Shown here: positions 24,601 through 34,418 of the stretch, in pieces
How positions within the stretch are numbered: position 1 is the stretch's first letter
How the letters are laid out: the number at the start of each line of letters is the position of its first letter
NCBI RefSeq assembly: GCF_037975245.1
Contig: NC_092579.1
Location: 12,074,678 to 12,138,677 of the forward strand
Length of the DNA: 64,000 bases
From: Apostichopus japonicus
Taxonomy: Eukaryota; Echinodermata; Holothuroidea; Aspidochirotida; Stichopodidae
Direction: 5' to 3'
Position numbers and translations under genes: made by a program
The notes under the pieces: model-generated
What the model was told of the DNA's origin: nothing
The model's database searches: none
Seen by the model: the letters and a program-made list of their open reading frames with translations, nothing else

Positions 24601-25015
24601 GCTGATTCCCAAGGTTTGAGAAGAGACAGTGACCAAGTTACTGAGCTAAATAAGGGGTGGTTTGTTCCTCCTACAAATCTTAATCCAGGAAACAAATATC
24701 ATGTCAAACAGAATGAGGATAATCCAAAACCTAACAATTCGATCAATCCAACTAGTAATGTTGAAATTGACTCAGATGAAACTTAATTCCCTTAAGAAGG
24801 TCATTGATAAAAGTACAACCAGTAAACTATTTGAATTTGTAAGATCAGTTTATTGTTTGAGTTATACAGCTTGTGCGATTATAAAAGGTTTTATGTTATT
24901 TAAATTAAGTTGGAGAGATTGTGATATTCAGTTATCGTGTTGTTACTGTGCCACCTTGATTCAACTTGATCAAGACTAAGAAATAAAAGAGATATTTGAA
25001 GAAATTTAATATATT

Positions 25016-26076
25016 GTCATGTGATAGAAACTTAAAATATCTGACATTTGACAATTGTATTCATTCCAATTATTCTGTATATGATGAAGTATTTTTTAAG
25101 AAACAGTAACGTAGTTCCTACTGTAATGTTTAACAAAACAGGTTATTTCTCATTCTGCAAAGACTTAGGATTTTGAGTTTACCAGTACTGGTAATTGATG
25201 CTCTATGAGGATGATAACTAATTACATCAATCAAAGCCATGTCAGGGGACGCGGTTTCAGATCATAAAGACGTACAGTACAAAGGTTGAGTAACAGTATC
25301 ATCCGTATTGCCCAACAAATGGGCAAAGATACATTCCTAAGTTGACATTGCAGCCATAGTTAGTCTAATTAAAGAAGCAATACAGAATGGGTTCTGCAAA
25401 CATGAGGGTTCTAACTTAGTCATACAATTACAAACTGTATTAAATGGGATGTACTACCAAAGTAACATTGGCTATCCTAGCCTAAATCAAAATAACCTGA
25501 TAATAATATGGTGTGAATTATCACTATCACTGAATGATCCACCGAACAGCCCCCCCCCCCCCCCATCTTTATCAGGCTAATGCATCATGACAGTAGTAAT
25601 GTACTCAAACAAGTTTATAAAGCGAGTCCCGCACAGTACAGTAACAATATAGGCCAAAGAGAATTTCACACATTACGACGCTGAGAAATTTCGCAACATG
25701 TGGCTGTTAACCTAAAATAGTGTTGGCATCAGTTTCGCGAGAAGCTATGACTTTTAACTTGTCCACACAGAAATTAGCGATTATAAACAACGAATCATTT
25801 CTTACCACAATGACACTATGGCCGGTTAATAGGTAATGAGAACAACTTGAAAACTTTTTTCCGGGTATAGGCCTACTTTCTTTTACGAAATATTGTTGTT
25901 TAGATATTCACATGCCCGTGTTTTTTCTCTTGCAGCACACAAACAAATTTCTACTCATATGTTTGAGAAGGGCTCATGCTACTTCGAATGTCGCACTTGG
26001 ACCCCGTTGGTAAACTATAAGAGCTGAAAATTCAGACAGCTCCGGCATATTTTGACCAAGCTGACATTGTAACAGC
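25016..26076. other. Intergenic stretch
   Basis: No gene is supported. It contains a 15-C run at 25550-25564. The sequence is otherwise AT-rich without recognisable element ends. Confidence 0.5.
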
Positions 26077-27177
26077 CAGTGGCGGCGGAACCGGGGGGGG
26101 GGGCTTGGGGGGGGGGCTCAGCCCCCCCAATAAAAAAGTTGAGGGGGCAAATGCATGATAAGCCCCCCCAATATTTACCAAGGCTCCGAAACGTACATCT
26201 GCCCATTTTTCAATGCATACTTGTCGATCTGTCCGATGCACACGTATACTCTATAGGTGTAATAATTTTAGTAATTGCTGGGGGACCCTCGGCCCGTCCC
26301 TTGGCTATAGACCACATTGTCACCCCAACCGCGTCTTCACGCCCCGTGAAAAGTGGAAGCAGTGAGTGTGAGTACCGGTAAGCGTAACACAACTTCGTCT
26401 TAGGCCAATGACTTGCCTCATTCCAGCCAGTTCTCCCGAACATCCCCTTACTTAGTGGTTGATCGAGCGTCCATATATACAGCCAGGGGCGGATGCCCCC
26501 CCCCCCCTGACGGACTCAAATGGACTGCTGGCGCCCTTTTCAGTTTTTCACTACTTTTTACTTATTCGCGATTTTTGACTATTTTATTGCGCTCTCATAT
26601 ACCTATTGACATTTGTCATATTCTGTCGGTGTAATTTTCCGACAAAATGGCGACGACACCTATTTATTCTCCGTTTATCTGCAAATTAGCAAGGCCCCGG
26701 AAAGGGTCATTTCCTGCAATCTCGGGAGTATCTTTACTCAAAAATTTTCTGTACGCTCCGCGCCAACCTGTGGTGGCTCTCCGCTTAGATAGTGTCGAAA
26801 GCGCCCCTACACACCATTCTTGCCCATTCTTGCTCGACCAATACCCCTAGCTCCGCCACTGCCCTTACTACACTCAAAAACGTCTTTGCGAGTACACTAC
26901 GAGTAATAGCTACCCTCTTAAAACACCATCGAATATACATATTACAATGTTTTTACAGACTTAACGTGCAATCTGAGAAATTGCAGGCTTGAGACCCATA
27001 TTTTAGGGCCAGGTATTCACAGCATAAAACACTCGGGAAGTGCCGTTTCCGGTCATCTGGGGGTTTGAAAAAACCCAAAATTTTCTTGTACGCTCCGCGC
27101 CAACCGATGGTGGCGCTCCGCTTAGATAGTCTCCACACATTAGCCCCCCCAATAATTTTTCCGTTCCGCCGCGCCTG
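26077..27177. mobile_element. Non-autonomous hAT-type element with 8-bp target duplication GTAACAGC
   Basis: The left end CAGTGGCGGCGGAACC (26077) and right end TTCCGCCGCGCCTG (to 27177) are imperfect inverted repeats. The 8 bases outside each end are identical: GTAACAGC at 26069-26076 and 27178-27185. An 8-bp duplication and CAG...CTG ends fit the hAT superfamily. No transposase frame is present. The interior holds G/C homopolymers and two copies of a subterminal block (about 26700-26807 and 27030-27140) shared with the elements at 28.8-29.7 kb. Confidence 0.85.
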
Positions 27178-27889
27178 GTAACAGCAGCGATTTCCATATT
27201 CTTTTAGCAATATTTACTGTATTGCTTCTACTAGCACACAGACAACCGTTTAATGTAGGAGTGCTCATTACTGTGTAATTATTCAATGAACACACAAATA
27301 AAATCATTGCTTGAATTTAAGATACTAAAATCATAATGCCCCAATCATTTTACTGATCACCTTTCCAATCAGCGATCTTTTTTGTCGATAAAACTAAGTT
27401 ACGTTTATTAGGACGTTTCCTTTGCCTCTCTTGATGGGTTATATTAAAGCAACACCAGATTGAAGCGCGCGTCTTTCACCTGAGAAATTAGACGTGTGAA
27501 CGGTTCATTTATATGGGTACGGTATATATGGGTACGGCATGATTCATTGCCGTTCCTGATTATACCTGGCGTACATGTCTTGCACTGAATCAGTGAGCTC
27601 TAATAACATTACATCTTTGATATGTTCTGCTTGCTAACTAATTGTTCTTCCTTTTTTCAAGCCCGGGCGATGATGATCTAACAGACGAATGTGATACAAT
27701 ATCGACATACAGAGTTATTTAAGCAACAGATTTTCTGTCACTGATAAGCTTGAATGTGTTTCAGATTATTGTAATTCCTAAGTAGCTAATAACTTTAACT
27801 TTATGTCTAAGTGATGGCAACTTTTGTTGATTTGTTTCTTCTACAATTTTGGGAATGTTTTATGTCTCTACGTCTTGTTCCTTGGTCCG

Positions 27890-28370
27890 TTTTTGCAGAT
27901 GATACCAATATTTTCTTCACAAACTGTAAATAACAACGATAAATTGTGTAGATTCTATAAATGGCTTGTGCCGAAAAAATTATCATTGACCATAAACAAA
28001 ACCAATTAAATGGCGTTCAAAAGAGGTAGAAATAAATATAACTCAAATATATGTATGAGTAATGTACCCAACTGAAAATTCGTTGTACCAGATATTATAG
28101 GAGTTTATATCGATGATAAGCTCTCGCGTGGAAATCATGTTAAGTATGTAATCAGCACAAATTTCAAGAGGAGTATGCATCCTATCTAAATTGAAATTTA
28201 TCCTGCTTCAAAGGGACATGAGGTTAACCTATCTAAGCCTAATCTCACCCCACCTTTCAAATTTGCTGTATAGCATCTGGTCCGGTACTAACAAAGCTAT
28301 ATTGAAAACAAACTGGTTATCACTCAGAAAGGGGCTATTAGACCGTACATTACATAAAGTTTGCACCTCG
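27890..28370 (+). pseudogene. Degenerate LINE reverse-transcriptase fragment
   Basis: A FADDTNIFFT catalytic block (27893-27922) is followed, with frameshifts and stops, by WLVPKKLSLTINKTN (about 27961-28005), a GVYIDDKLS-like block (about 28101-28125) and LISPHLSNLLYSIWSGTN (about 28236-28290). The order and spacing match the same region of the LINE at 35.5-35.95 kb, but the sequence is much more diverged, so this is an older or different CR1/Jockey-type family. The upstream part is deleted directly before FADD. Confidence 0.8.
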
Positions 28371-28654
28371 GGACGACACCAGTCGTAAGTTTGCTTCCTT
28401 GAACTTCCTCAAATTTCATGACCGATAATAACTATGAGTCAGTTAATTTTCCTTTTTTTCTTTATTTAAACAAGCTGCTTCCTTGTTCTTTTTTTTTTAC
28501 ACAGTCAACAAACTTTTTTAATAACTACAATATTAGATTATCTAGCCAACTTCGTACTATTTTTTACTTTTGTTGCTAATTATGTGTATTAATTTGTCTG
28601 CTTTATCTGAGAGGGATGTTAGTGCTTCAGAACACTGATGTGTACCTTAGATCA

Positions 28655-28791
28655 TCATACATATTTACATTGTTGTGCACGAAATCAGCGTCTAATTCGT
28701 CCCTTATGGACGCAATCTACACATAATAATGCTCACTCGAGCCTGCTTGGGCTTGAAGGAACAAAAATGCAACCAGACGAAGGCATATACC
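28655..28791. repeat. Direct repeat, copy A (split by a hAT insertion)
   Basis: Matches 30885-31015 (landmarks CGAAATCAGCGTCTAATTCG and CTCACTCGAGCCTGCT). The copy continues on the far side of the transposon at 30714-30772 (ACATCATCTACACGTAA), so the insertion split one copy of an older duplication. Confidence 0.85.
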
Positions 28792-30705
28792 CAGTGGCGG
28801 AGATTTCTTGTCAGAAGTGGGGGGGGGGGGGGTTGCAGGCCATTGATGAAATAAAAAGTCATAACTGCTGGCTCACTATCTAAGTGGAGCGCCACCATAA
28901 GTTGGCGCGAAGTGCACAAGAATATTTTGGCAAATATTGCCTCCCAGATTGCAGTAAATGGCACTGCTCAGACCTTGAAAAGCTGCATTTAACCAGGGGC
29001 GTATGCAGGATTTTCTAACCCGGAGGGCGCGTATTATTATCTAAGCGGAGCGCCACCATTGGTTGGCGCGCAGCGTACAAGCAAATTTCTGGTTTTGGTA
29101 CACCCAGATCACCGGAAATGGCACTTCTCGGGCTTGAAACTGACCAACCATATGTACACTTTTGCCTGAGAACCAAGTTTTTTCCAAATACTTTTTTTCT
29201 CATCTATAACCTTTTTGAAGATTGTCACCAGTCACACATCATGTTCGGCTTCATCACATATCCTGTGGATCATTGCTTTTGTAGGTGATTCTTCATCGCG
29301 GCCCACAATATCCGTCAGCCCCACTGTTCAGAATTTGAAAATTCACAATTCTCGTGAATAAATTCACTTCAAAACATACCCATAATGTTGCACAAAATAT
29401 CATCTATGGACAACCGATATAGAAAAACCTCCTTTAACAGACGGGTCAAAATTGCACGAGTATGATGAAGTATGATGAAGAATGTTGGTTAGGGAATTGT
29501 CGAAAATTCAGACGGCTACTAAAATTTCGTTGAAGGAAATAAAAATATACCAGATATTTCCGAAACCGAACACTACACACATCGACAGTTTTGGGCATGG
29601 GCGCAGATCAGTCTTGGATAATGGTGGGGACGCGTGTCTGTTCTATGACACTATCTAAGCGGAGCGCGACCATGGGTTTGCGCGTAGCGTACGATTTTTT
29701 GGGCAAATATACCTCCCAGATCGCCGGAAATAACACTTCCCAGACCTAATGATGCTCCTAAACCTCTTTAAGTTTTAGATCTCATGGCTTAGAAATTCAG
29801 TTTGGAGAAATACACGGGCGTCTGCAGAAAGAAAATCAGGGGACAAATAATCCAAGTAGACTTTTGTATATACGATGGGTCTGGGGTCCTCTCCCAGAAA
29901 ACAAATATAGACTGCCGCAAATGCCATTTCCGTCCTATATTTAACAACTGCGGATAAAATACAATAAAATGAGAACTAATGCATGTCATTTGCACAATGC
30001 TGGATCAAACTGCGCCAAAGTTCAATACAGGGGAACTTGAAATGCAGCTATTGGTCAAGACAAATTGGTGGGGACACGGTATATCATGTCCCCACTACTG
30101 AAAAAGTTGGTGGGGACGCGTCCCGCTGTCCTCACCAGGATCTGCGCTCATGGTTTGGAGGCTGTTTATCGTGGAACGCCATTTTCATGCTCACTGATAT
30201 GATGTGATATCTGCTGTTTGCTTTACAAATTCAAATAATTTTGTCACTGTTCCTCTTTCTCTTCCCGTTTTCTTGCCGTATTTTCTACTCCATCCTTTTC
30301 TCCTTTTCTCTCTTCTTTTTCTTTTCCTTCCTTCACCTCGTTGAAGTTGGCAAGTGTATACATATCCACAGCTATTCAACAGCAACAAAACGTTATGTTG
30401 TGTATGTCTGTTGTGGGGTGAAGTTAGCGCTATGAGCTACAAGTTCCAATGCGCAAGGTGGGGGAAAGGGGCTACAATAATGTGTGGGTCAATTCTAACT
30501 CGGTTTTCGGTCGTTAATTGTCGATGTAGCCTACCAGGTAAAAGGTTGAAATGACTTTAACAATTTCAAATTTAATAATTTGATTTATTATGCCATTTGG
30601 AGCACATAACTTAGGCTATAACAGAACATTACTGGCAAAAACTAGGGGGGGTTGATTGTGTGGGCCAACCCCCCCTCTTCAATCCCCCCTGTTTCTCCGC
30701 CACTG
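28792..30705. mobile_element. hAT-type composite element with perfect 8-bp target duplication CATATACC
   Basis: The ends CAGTGGCGGAGA (28792-28803) and TCTCCGCCACTG (30694-30705) are exact inverted repeats. The flanks carry identical octamers CATATACC (28784-28791 and 30706-30713). The second copy of the host duplication (30885-31072) lacks the element and so acts as an approximate empty site. The 1.9-kb interior has no transposase frame. It contains three copies of a block beginning TCTAAGCGGAGCGCCACC (about 28877, 29039, 29653) and probably nested elements starting near 28994 and 29595. Confidence 0.9.
29595..30151. mobile_element. Probable nested hAT-like element
   Basis: The ends CATGGGCGCAGATC (29596) and GATCTGCGCTCATG (to about 30151) are near-perfect inverted repeats, and both subterminal regions carry GGTGGGGACGCG-type sequence. 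The outside octamers (GTTTTGGG and GTTTGGAG) are similar but not identical, so the target duplication is uncertain. No coding capacity is seen. Confidence 0.6.
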
Positions 30706-30884
30706 CATATACCCCTAACACGTAGCCTCGAGACATCATCTACACGTAAAAAACTCCACTATGGCGAGTGTGTAGCTTCGACGTACACGAGGACAAGATG
30801 ACGTAATCATTGCAATTGCCTATAGCAGATCGTTAATAGCTATTTATTGACCGTGGAAATGGTTTCCCTAGTGTATTTATTTAC

Positions 30885-31015
30885 AAATCATCATACATAT
30901 TTACAAATTATCCCCGAAATCAGCGTCTAATTCGTCCTTATGGACGCAATCTACACGTAATATTGCTCACTCGAGCCTGCTCGGGCTTGAAGGAGCAAAC
31001 ATTTGACCAGACGAG
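30885..31015. repeat. Direct repeat, copy B (uninterrupted)
   Basis: Collinear with 28655-28791 and continuing to about 31072 with the segment found at 30714-30772 in the split copy. It shows the arrangement before the hAT insertion. Confidence 0.85.
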
Positions 31016-31059
31016 GGAATGATAGCCTAGAGACATCATCTACACGTAAACAACTCCCC

Positions 31060-32430
31060 AATATGTGCAGCTTAGCAACCCGTGAACTGCTTGCCCCATG
31101 CATGCTTTAGTGCACTGCTGTGTACCTTAGCAACCCGTGAACTGCTTGCCCCCTGTATGCTTCAGTACAACATTGTGTACCTTAGCAACCTGTGAACTGC
31201 TTGCCCCCTGTATGCTTCAGTACAATGTTGTGCAGCGGCGTAACCATGAGTCTGGGGGCCCCTGGGTCCTGGTAAGGAAGGGCCCCCTGGTTGCTGCGGA
31301 GAATCAACCGACGTGCGCGCAGCGCACATTACGGGCGCAGAGCGCGAAGCCCCAAAGGCGTGGGTTCAGGGCCCGCCTTAAGGCCCTGGAAGATCTGGGG
31401 TTCTACAAGCTCCTGGTGCATTCTAAGCCGTATATGGAACATTTCGTGGTGATTTTATCGACTGAGATTTTGGGGAAAACCTGCGTTCATAGACACATTT
31501 TTGGTCCGCCTTGTCTGTTATACTGGGAACATGAACAAATGTGTTGCAAAGCTAGAATACATTAAGGGATTGAAATGAAAATAAGACCAAATGGCCGATG
31601 TCCAATTAACATAAACATGTATATTTCCACCCGTGGCGTAACTCCTGTGGACAAATGGTATCCAAGTTCCCGAAAACTTGGAAAGGCTGGAGCTTGAATT
31701 GACTGAGCCTGGCCTTCTTGTCAGCAAACATATCGATTAGATTTCGCTATAATATGTACCAGCTTAGCCTATCAAGTTCCAGTGTGTACCTCAGGCTCTT
31801 GAGTCAGTCGTGCGGAAAGGAGGATACGAGATTTGCAGTTGCAGGGGCATATGATTTATGACGAACGTATTCACGCACAGAAAAATATGTCCATTGTCTC
31901 GTTTATAGTTTCTTTTCCAACGAAAACGTGCCGTTTCAAAAAAAAAGAGGAAAAAAAGGGTACCCCTATTCTAAGTTCTGTACATCAGTGCAGCGGGGGC
32001 CCCCTTTGGTCGGGGCCCCTGGGTTTGCCCCGTCCGAGCCCATAGGCGTTACGCCGCTGAGGTTGTGTACCTTAGCAACCCGTGACCTGCTGGCCCATGT
32101 ATTCTTCAGTACACCGTTGTGTACCTTAGCAACCCGTGAACTGCTTGCCCCCTGTATGCTTCAGTACACTGTTGTGAACCTTAGCAACCCGTGAACTTCA
32201 TGCCCCTCTGTATGCTTCAGTACTCCGTTGTGTACCTTAGCAACCCGTGAACTGCTTGCCCCCTGTATGCTTCAGTACACTGTTGTGAACCTTAGCAACC
32301 CGTGAACTTCATGCCCCCCTGTATGCTTCAGTACTCCGTTGTGTACCTTAGATCCCGTGAACTGCTTGCTCCCTGTATGCTTCAGTACACTGTTGTTTAG
32401 CAACCCGTGAACTGCTTGCCCCCTGTATGG
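31060..32430. repeat. About 55-bp minisatellite, interrupted by a hAT element
   Basis: Units contain GTACCTTAGCAACCCGTGAA, CTGCTTGCCCCCTGTATGCT and TCAGTACACTGTTGT. Three lie before the insertion (31060-31232) and about seven after it (32063-32430). In the right part two monomer variants (CTGCTTGCC and CTTCATGCC) alternate, so a dimer of about 110 bp has been amplified. Confidence 0.92.
31233..32059. mobile_element. 827-bp non-autonomous hAT-type element inside the minisatellite
   Basis: The ends CAGCGGCGTAAC (31233-31244) and GTTACGCCGCTG (32048-32059) are perfect inverted repeats. The flanking octamers ATGTTGTG (31225-31232) and AGGTTGTG (32060-32067) differ by one base. Joining the outer flanks across one octamer restores a normal minisatellite unit, which confirms the borders. 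The subterminal regions are rich in GGGGCCCC. There is no transposase. Confidence 0.88.
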
Positions 32431-33238
32431 GGGGGGGGGCTGAAGACTGATGGCCGGCCTGGGGGAGGGGTCTATTTTGGATTTTTTTTTTGCATTTTCA
32501 GGTGGCCTTGGTGCAATTTGGTGCAATATAGCACACCACTCCATTTTGTAAATAATTTTGCATTTTCACCTGGCCTTTATAGATGCAATTTGGTGCTCCA
32601 AATGAGATTTTTTTTTCTCATTCGGAAATGAAAAAGGGGTTTTCTGACTTGCGAAGCGGGGGGGGGGGCGGAATGATACTTCCGCCCACCATATTTTTCA
32701 CTGGGGGGGGGGGCTGGCGACCCCCAGCCCCCCGGTTCCTACGCCCTTGATCAACAAGAAAGACTAGCTGGATGAAATGATTTTGTTGGAAGAAAAAGAC
32801 CTTTCACATGGCAAAGTTATTGTATGCCATCATGAATGTTATTTGCTAGCTTATAGATATACTATACCTACCACAGGCAAACACTAACATGCAGGCATAG
32901 CTTTACTTACTAATTTACTTAGGCTAGTTAGGTTGTAATTGTAATTTGGCATATGAAATGCAAGACATTTACAGTTGATAATGCAGACACTTGGTCTATT
33001 GTAATTATTCCATCGTGTGCAATCAGCACATAGATTATATAGCCACCTGGGGGTAGCTGGTTAGATCCATCCATTTGAAGGTATAATTTATAAGAGTACA
33101 AATATATACCCTTTAAAGGGTATATATTTTTCAGTTTAACATTGATAGCATATTACGTCATCTGAGGTTACCCAGTGTTGAAGTGGTAGTCAGAAAATTC
33201 ACAAAAAAGATAAGTTCGTCATGCATGCATGTTTTTGA
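32431..33238. other. G-rich repeat debris and AT-rich flank of the LINE
   Basis: 32431-32755 has several long G runs and ends in GGTTCCTACGCCCTTG, which resembles a hAT right end whose left partner was not found. From 32756 the sequence is AT-rich and includes a perfect 30-bp palindrome (33100-33129). No gene is seen. Confidence 0.5.
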
Positions 33239-33379
33239 CTCAAAGAGACTGAAGTCACTAACTCCGCCGGTGACAAAACTACGTCAGACGAACCAACCAC
33301 GGAATTACCTCAACAACTGAAACGACAAATTTCTTATGACGAAGGTGAATTTAGAACTGTTAGACTGAAGAAAAAGTAA
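33239..33379 (+). pseudogene. Possible 3' end of the LINE ORF1
   Basis: A 46-codon frame, opened by an upstream TGA, ends in GEFRTVRLKKK and a TAA just before the endonuclease ORF region. The acidic-then-basic tail and its position suggest the end of a 5'-truncated ORF1, but there is no diagnostic domain. Confidence 0.35.
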
Positions 33380-33471
33380 TTCATTCCAAATCTGCCAAAT
33401 GCCAGGAACTCGCAACCTCGCTAAATAATCGATATTAATTTAATGGATAATGTTTGCGAGGACTCAAATGA

Positions 33472-34418
33472 TATCAGCATGTTCTTTGTGAGTATTTTGA
33501 CGTAGATTCTTATGACAGGTTACCTCCAAATAATTGCCTATCTATGTTCCATTTAAACAGTCGCAGTCTGAACAAAAATTTCAACGAAATAAATACCTTT
33601 ATTTCACTACTAAAGAATGAATTCTCTGTACTTGGCTTCACCGAAACGTGGCTAAGTGACCACCCATCACCTCTTGTTCATATGAAAAATTACAAAATTA
33701 TAGAAAAACATCGTGTTAATAGAAGGGTGGCGGTGTCTGCTTATATGTGCACAATGGTTTAAACTTTAACCACCAACCAGATCTATCAACATTTAACGAT
33801 ATCATTGAATCCTTATTTATTGAGGCAAACTTGCCAAATTCTAAAGAGAAAATAATTATTGGTATTGTTTATAGACCTCCAAATGGTTCTTTAGAACAAT
33901 CTCATTATAACATGCAAAATATTTGTACAACCAGTAATCAGCTAAACTGTACTTCCTACATTATGGGGGATTTTAATATTGATTTGTTAGATAAAAACAA
34001 ATCACCAGAGTTTCTAAATAACCTTTACTCAAATGGTTTCTATCCTACAATATCAAGACCAACCAGAGTGAACAGTACCTCTTCAACTTTGATTGACAAT
34101 ATTATAACTAATAGTAATTCTAAACTTTCATCAGGTATGTTTGTAACTGATATCACTGATCACATTCCAGTGTTTGTCAATGCCCTCCAGACTAATCGCC
34201 GACAAAATAATCCCATTTATGCACGTAATTACAGTGATAATAATATAAAACTTTTCACTTCTGAAATTGGGAAAACTACGTGGGACAATGTCCTAAACGA
34301 ACCAGATGTTAATACTGCTTATAATACATTTTACTATTATTTTAATACTACGTATAATAATTGCTTTCCTACTCAAGTGTTCAATCCAAAAAAGAAACGT
34401 ACTAAAAAACGCCCCTAG
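33472..34418 (+). pseudogene. LINE endonuclease domain, frameshifted
   Basis: The first part reads in the frame of 33472-33762: the NSRSLNKN block (33559 on) and FTETWLSD with the catalytic Glu. The second part reads in the frame of 33747-34418: GIVYRPP, MGDFNIDLL, SRPTRVNS...LIDNI and ITDHIPVF with the terminal Asp-His. The switch is one missing G in a G run near 33725, where a Gly-Gly-Gly-Val stretch would be expected. A TAG at 34416-34418 then replaces the tryptophan codon seen in the 1-kb copy. Confidence 0.9.

Larger units (their letters stand above)
23094..25015 (+). mobile_element. Decayed Ty3/Gypsy-type LTR retroelement remnant
   Basis: Two diverged direct repeats of about 95 bp (23094-23192 and 24921-25015), each with AATAAAAG near its end, look like LTR fragments. 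Between them is only the integrase part of a pol gene, full of stops and frameshifts, interrupted by a minisatellite. A TATAAAA at about 24880 and the downstream AATAAA (24981-24986) fit the promoter and R region of a 3' LTR. Gag, protease and reverse transcriptase are absent, so the element is dead and internally deleted. Confidence 0.8.

Noticed and set aside
26484..26861. Nested hAT element between CAGGGGCGGATG and CTCCGCCACTG
   Set aside because: The ends look like hAT termini, but the flanking octamers (TATACAGC and CCCTTACT) do not match, so the two ends may belong to different elements.
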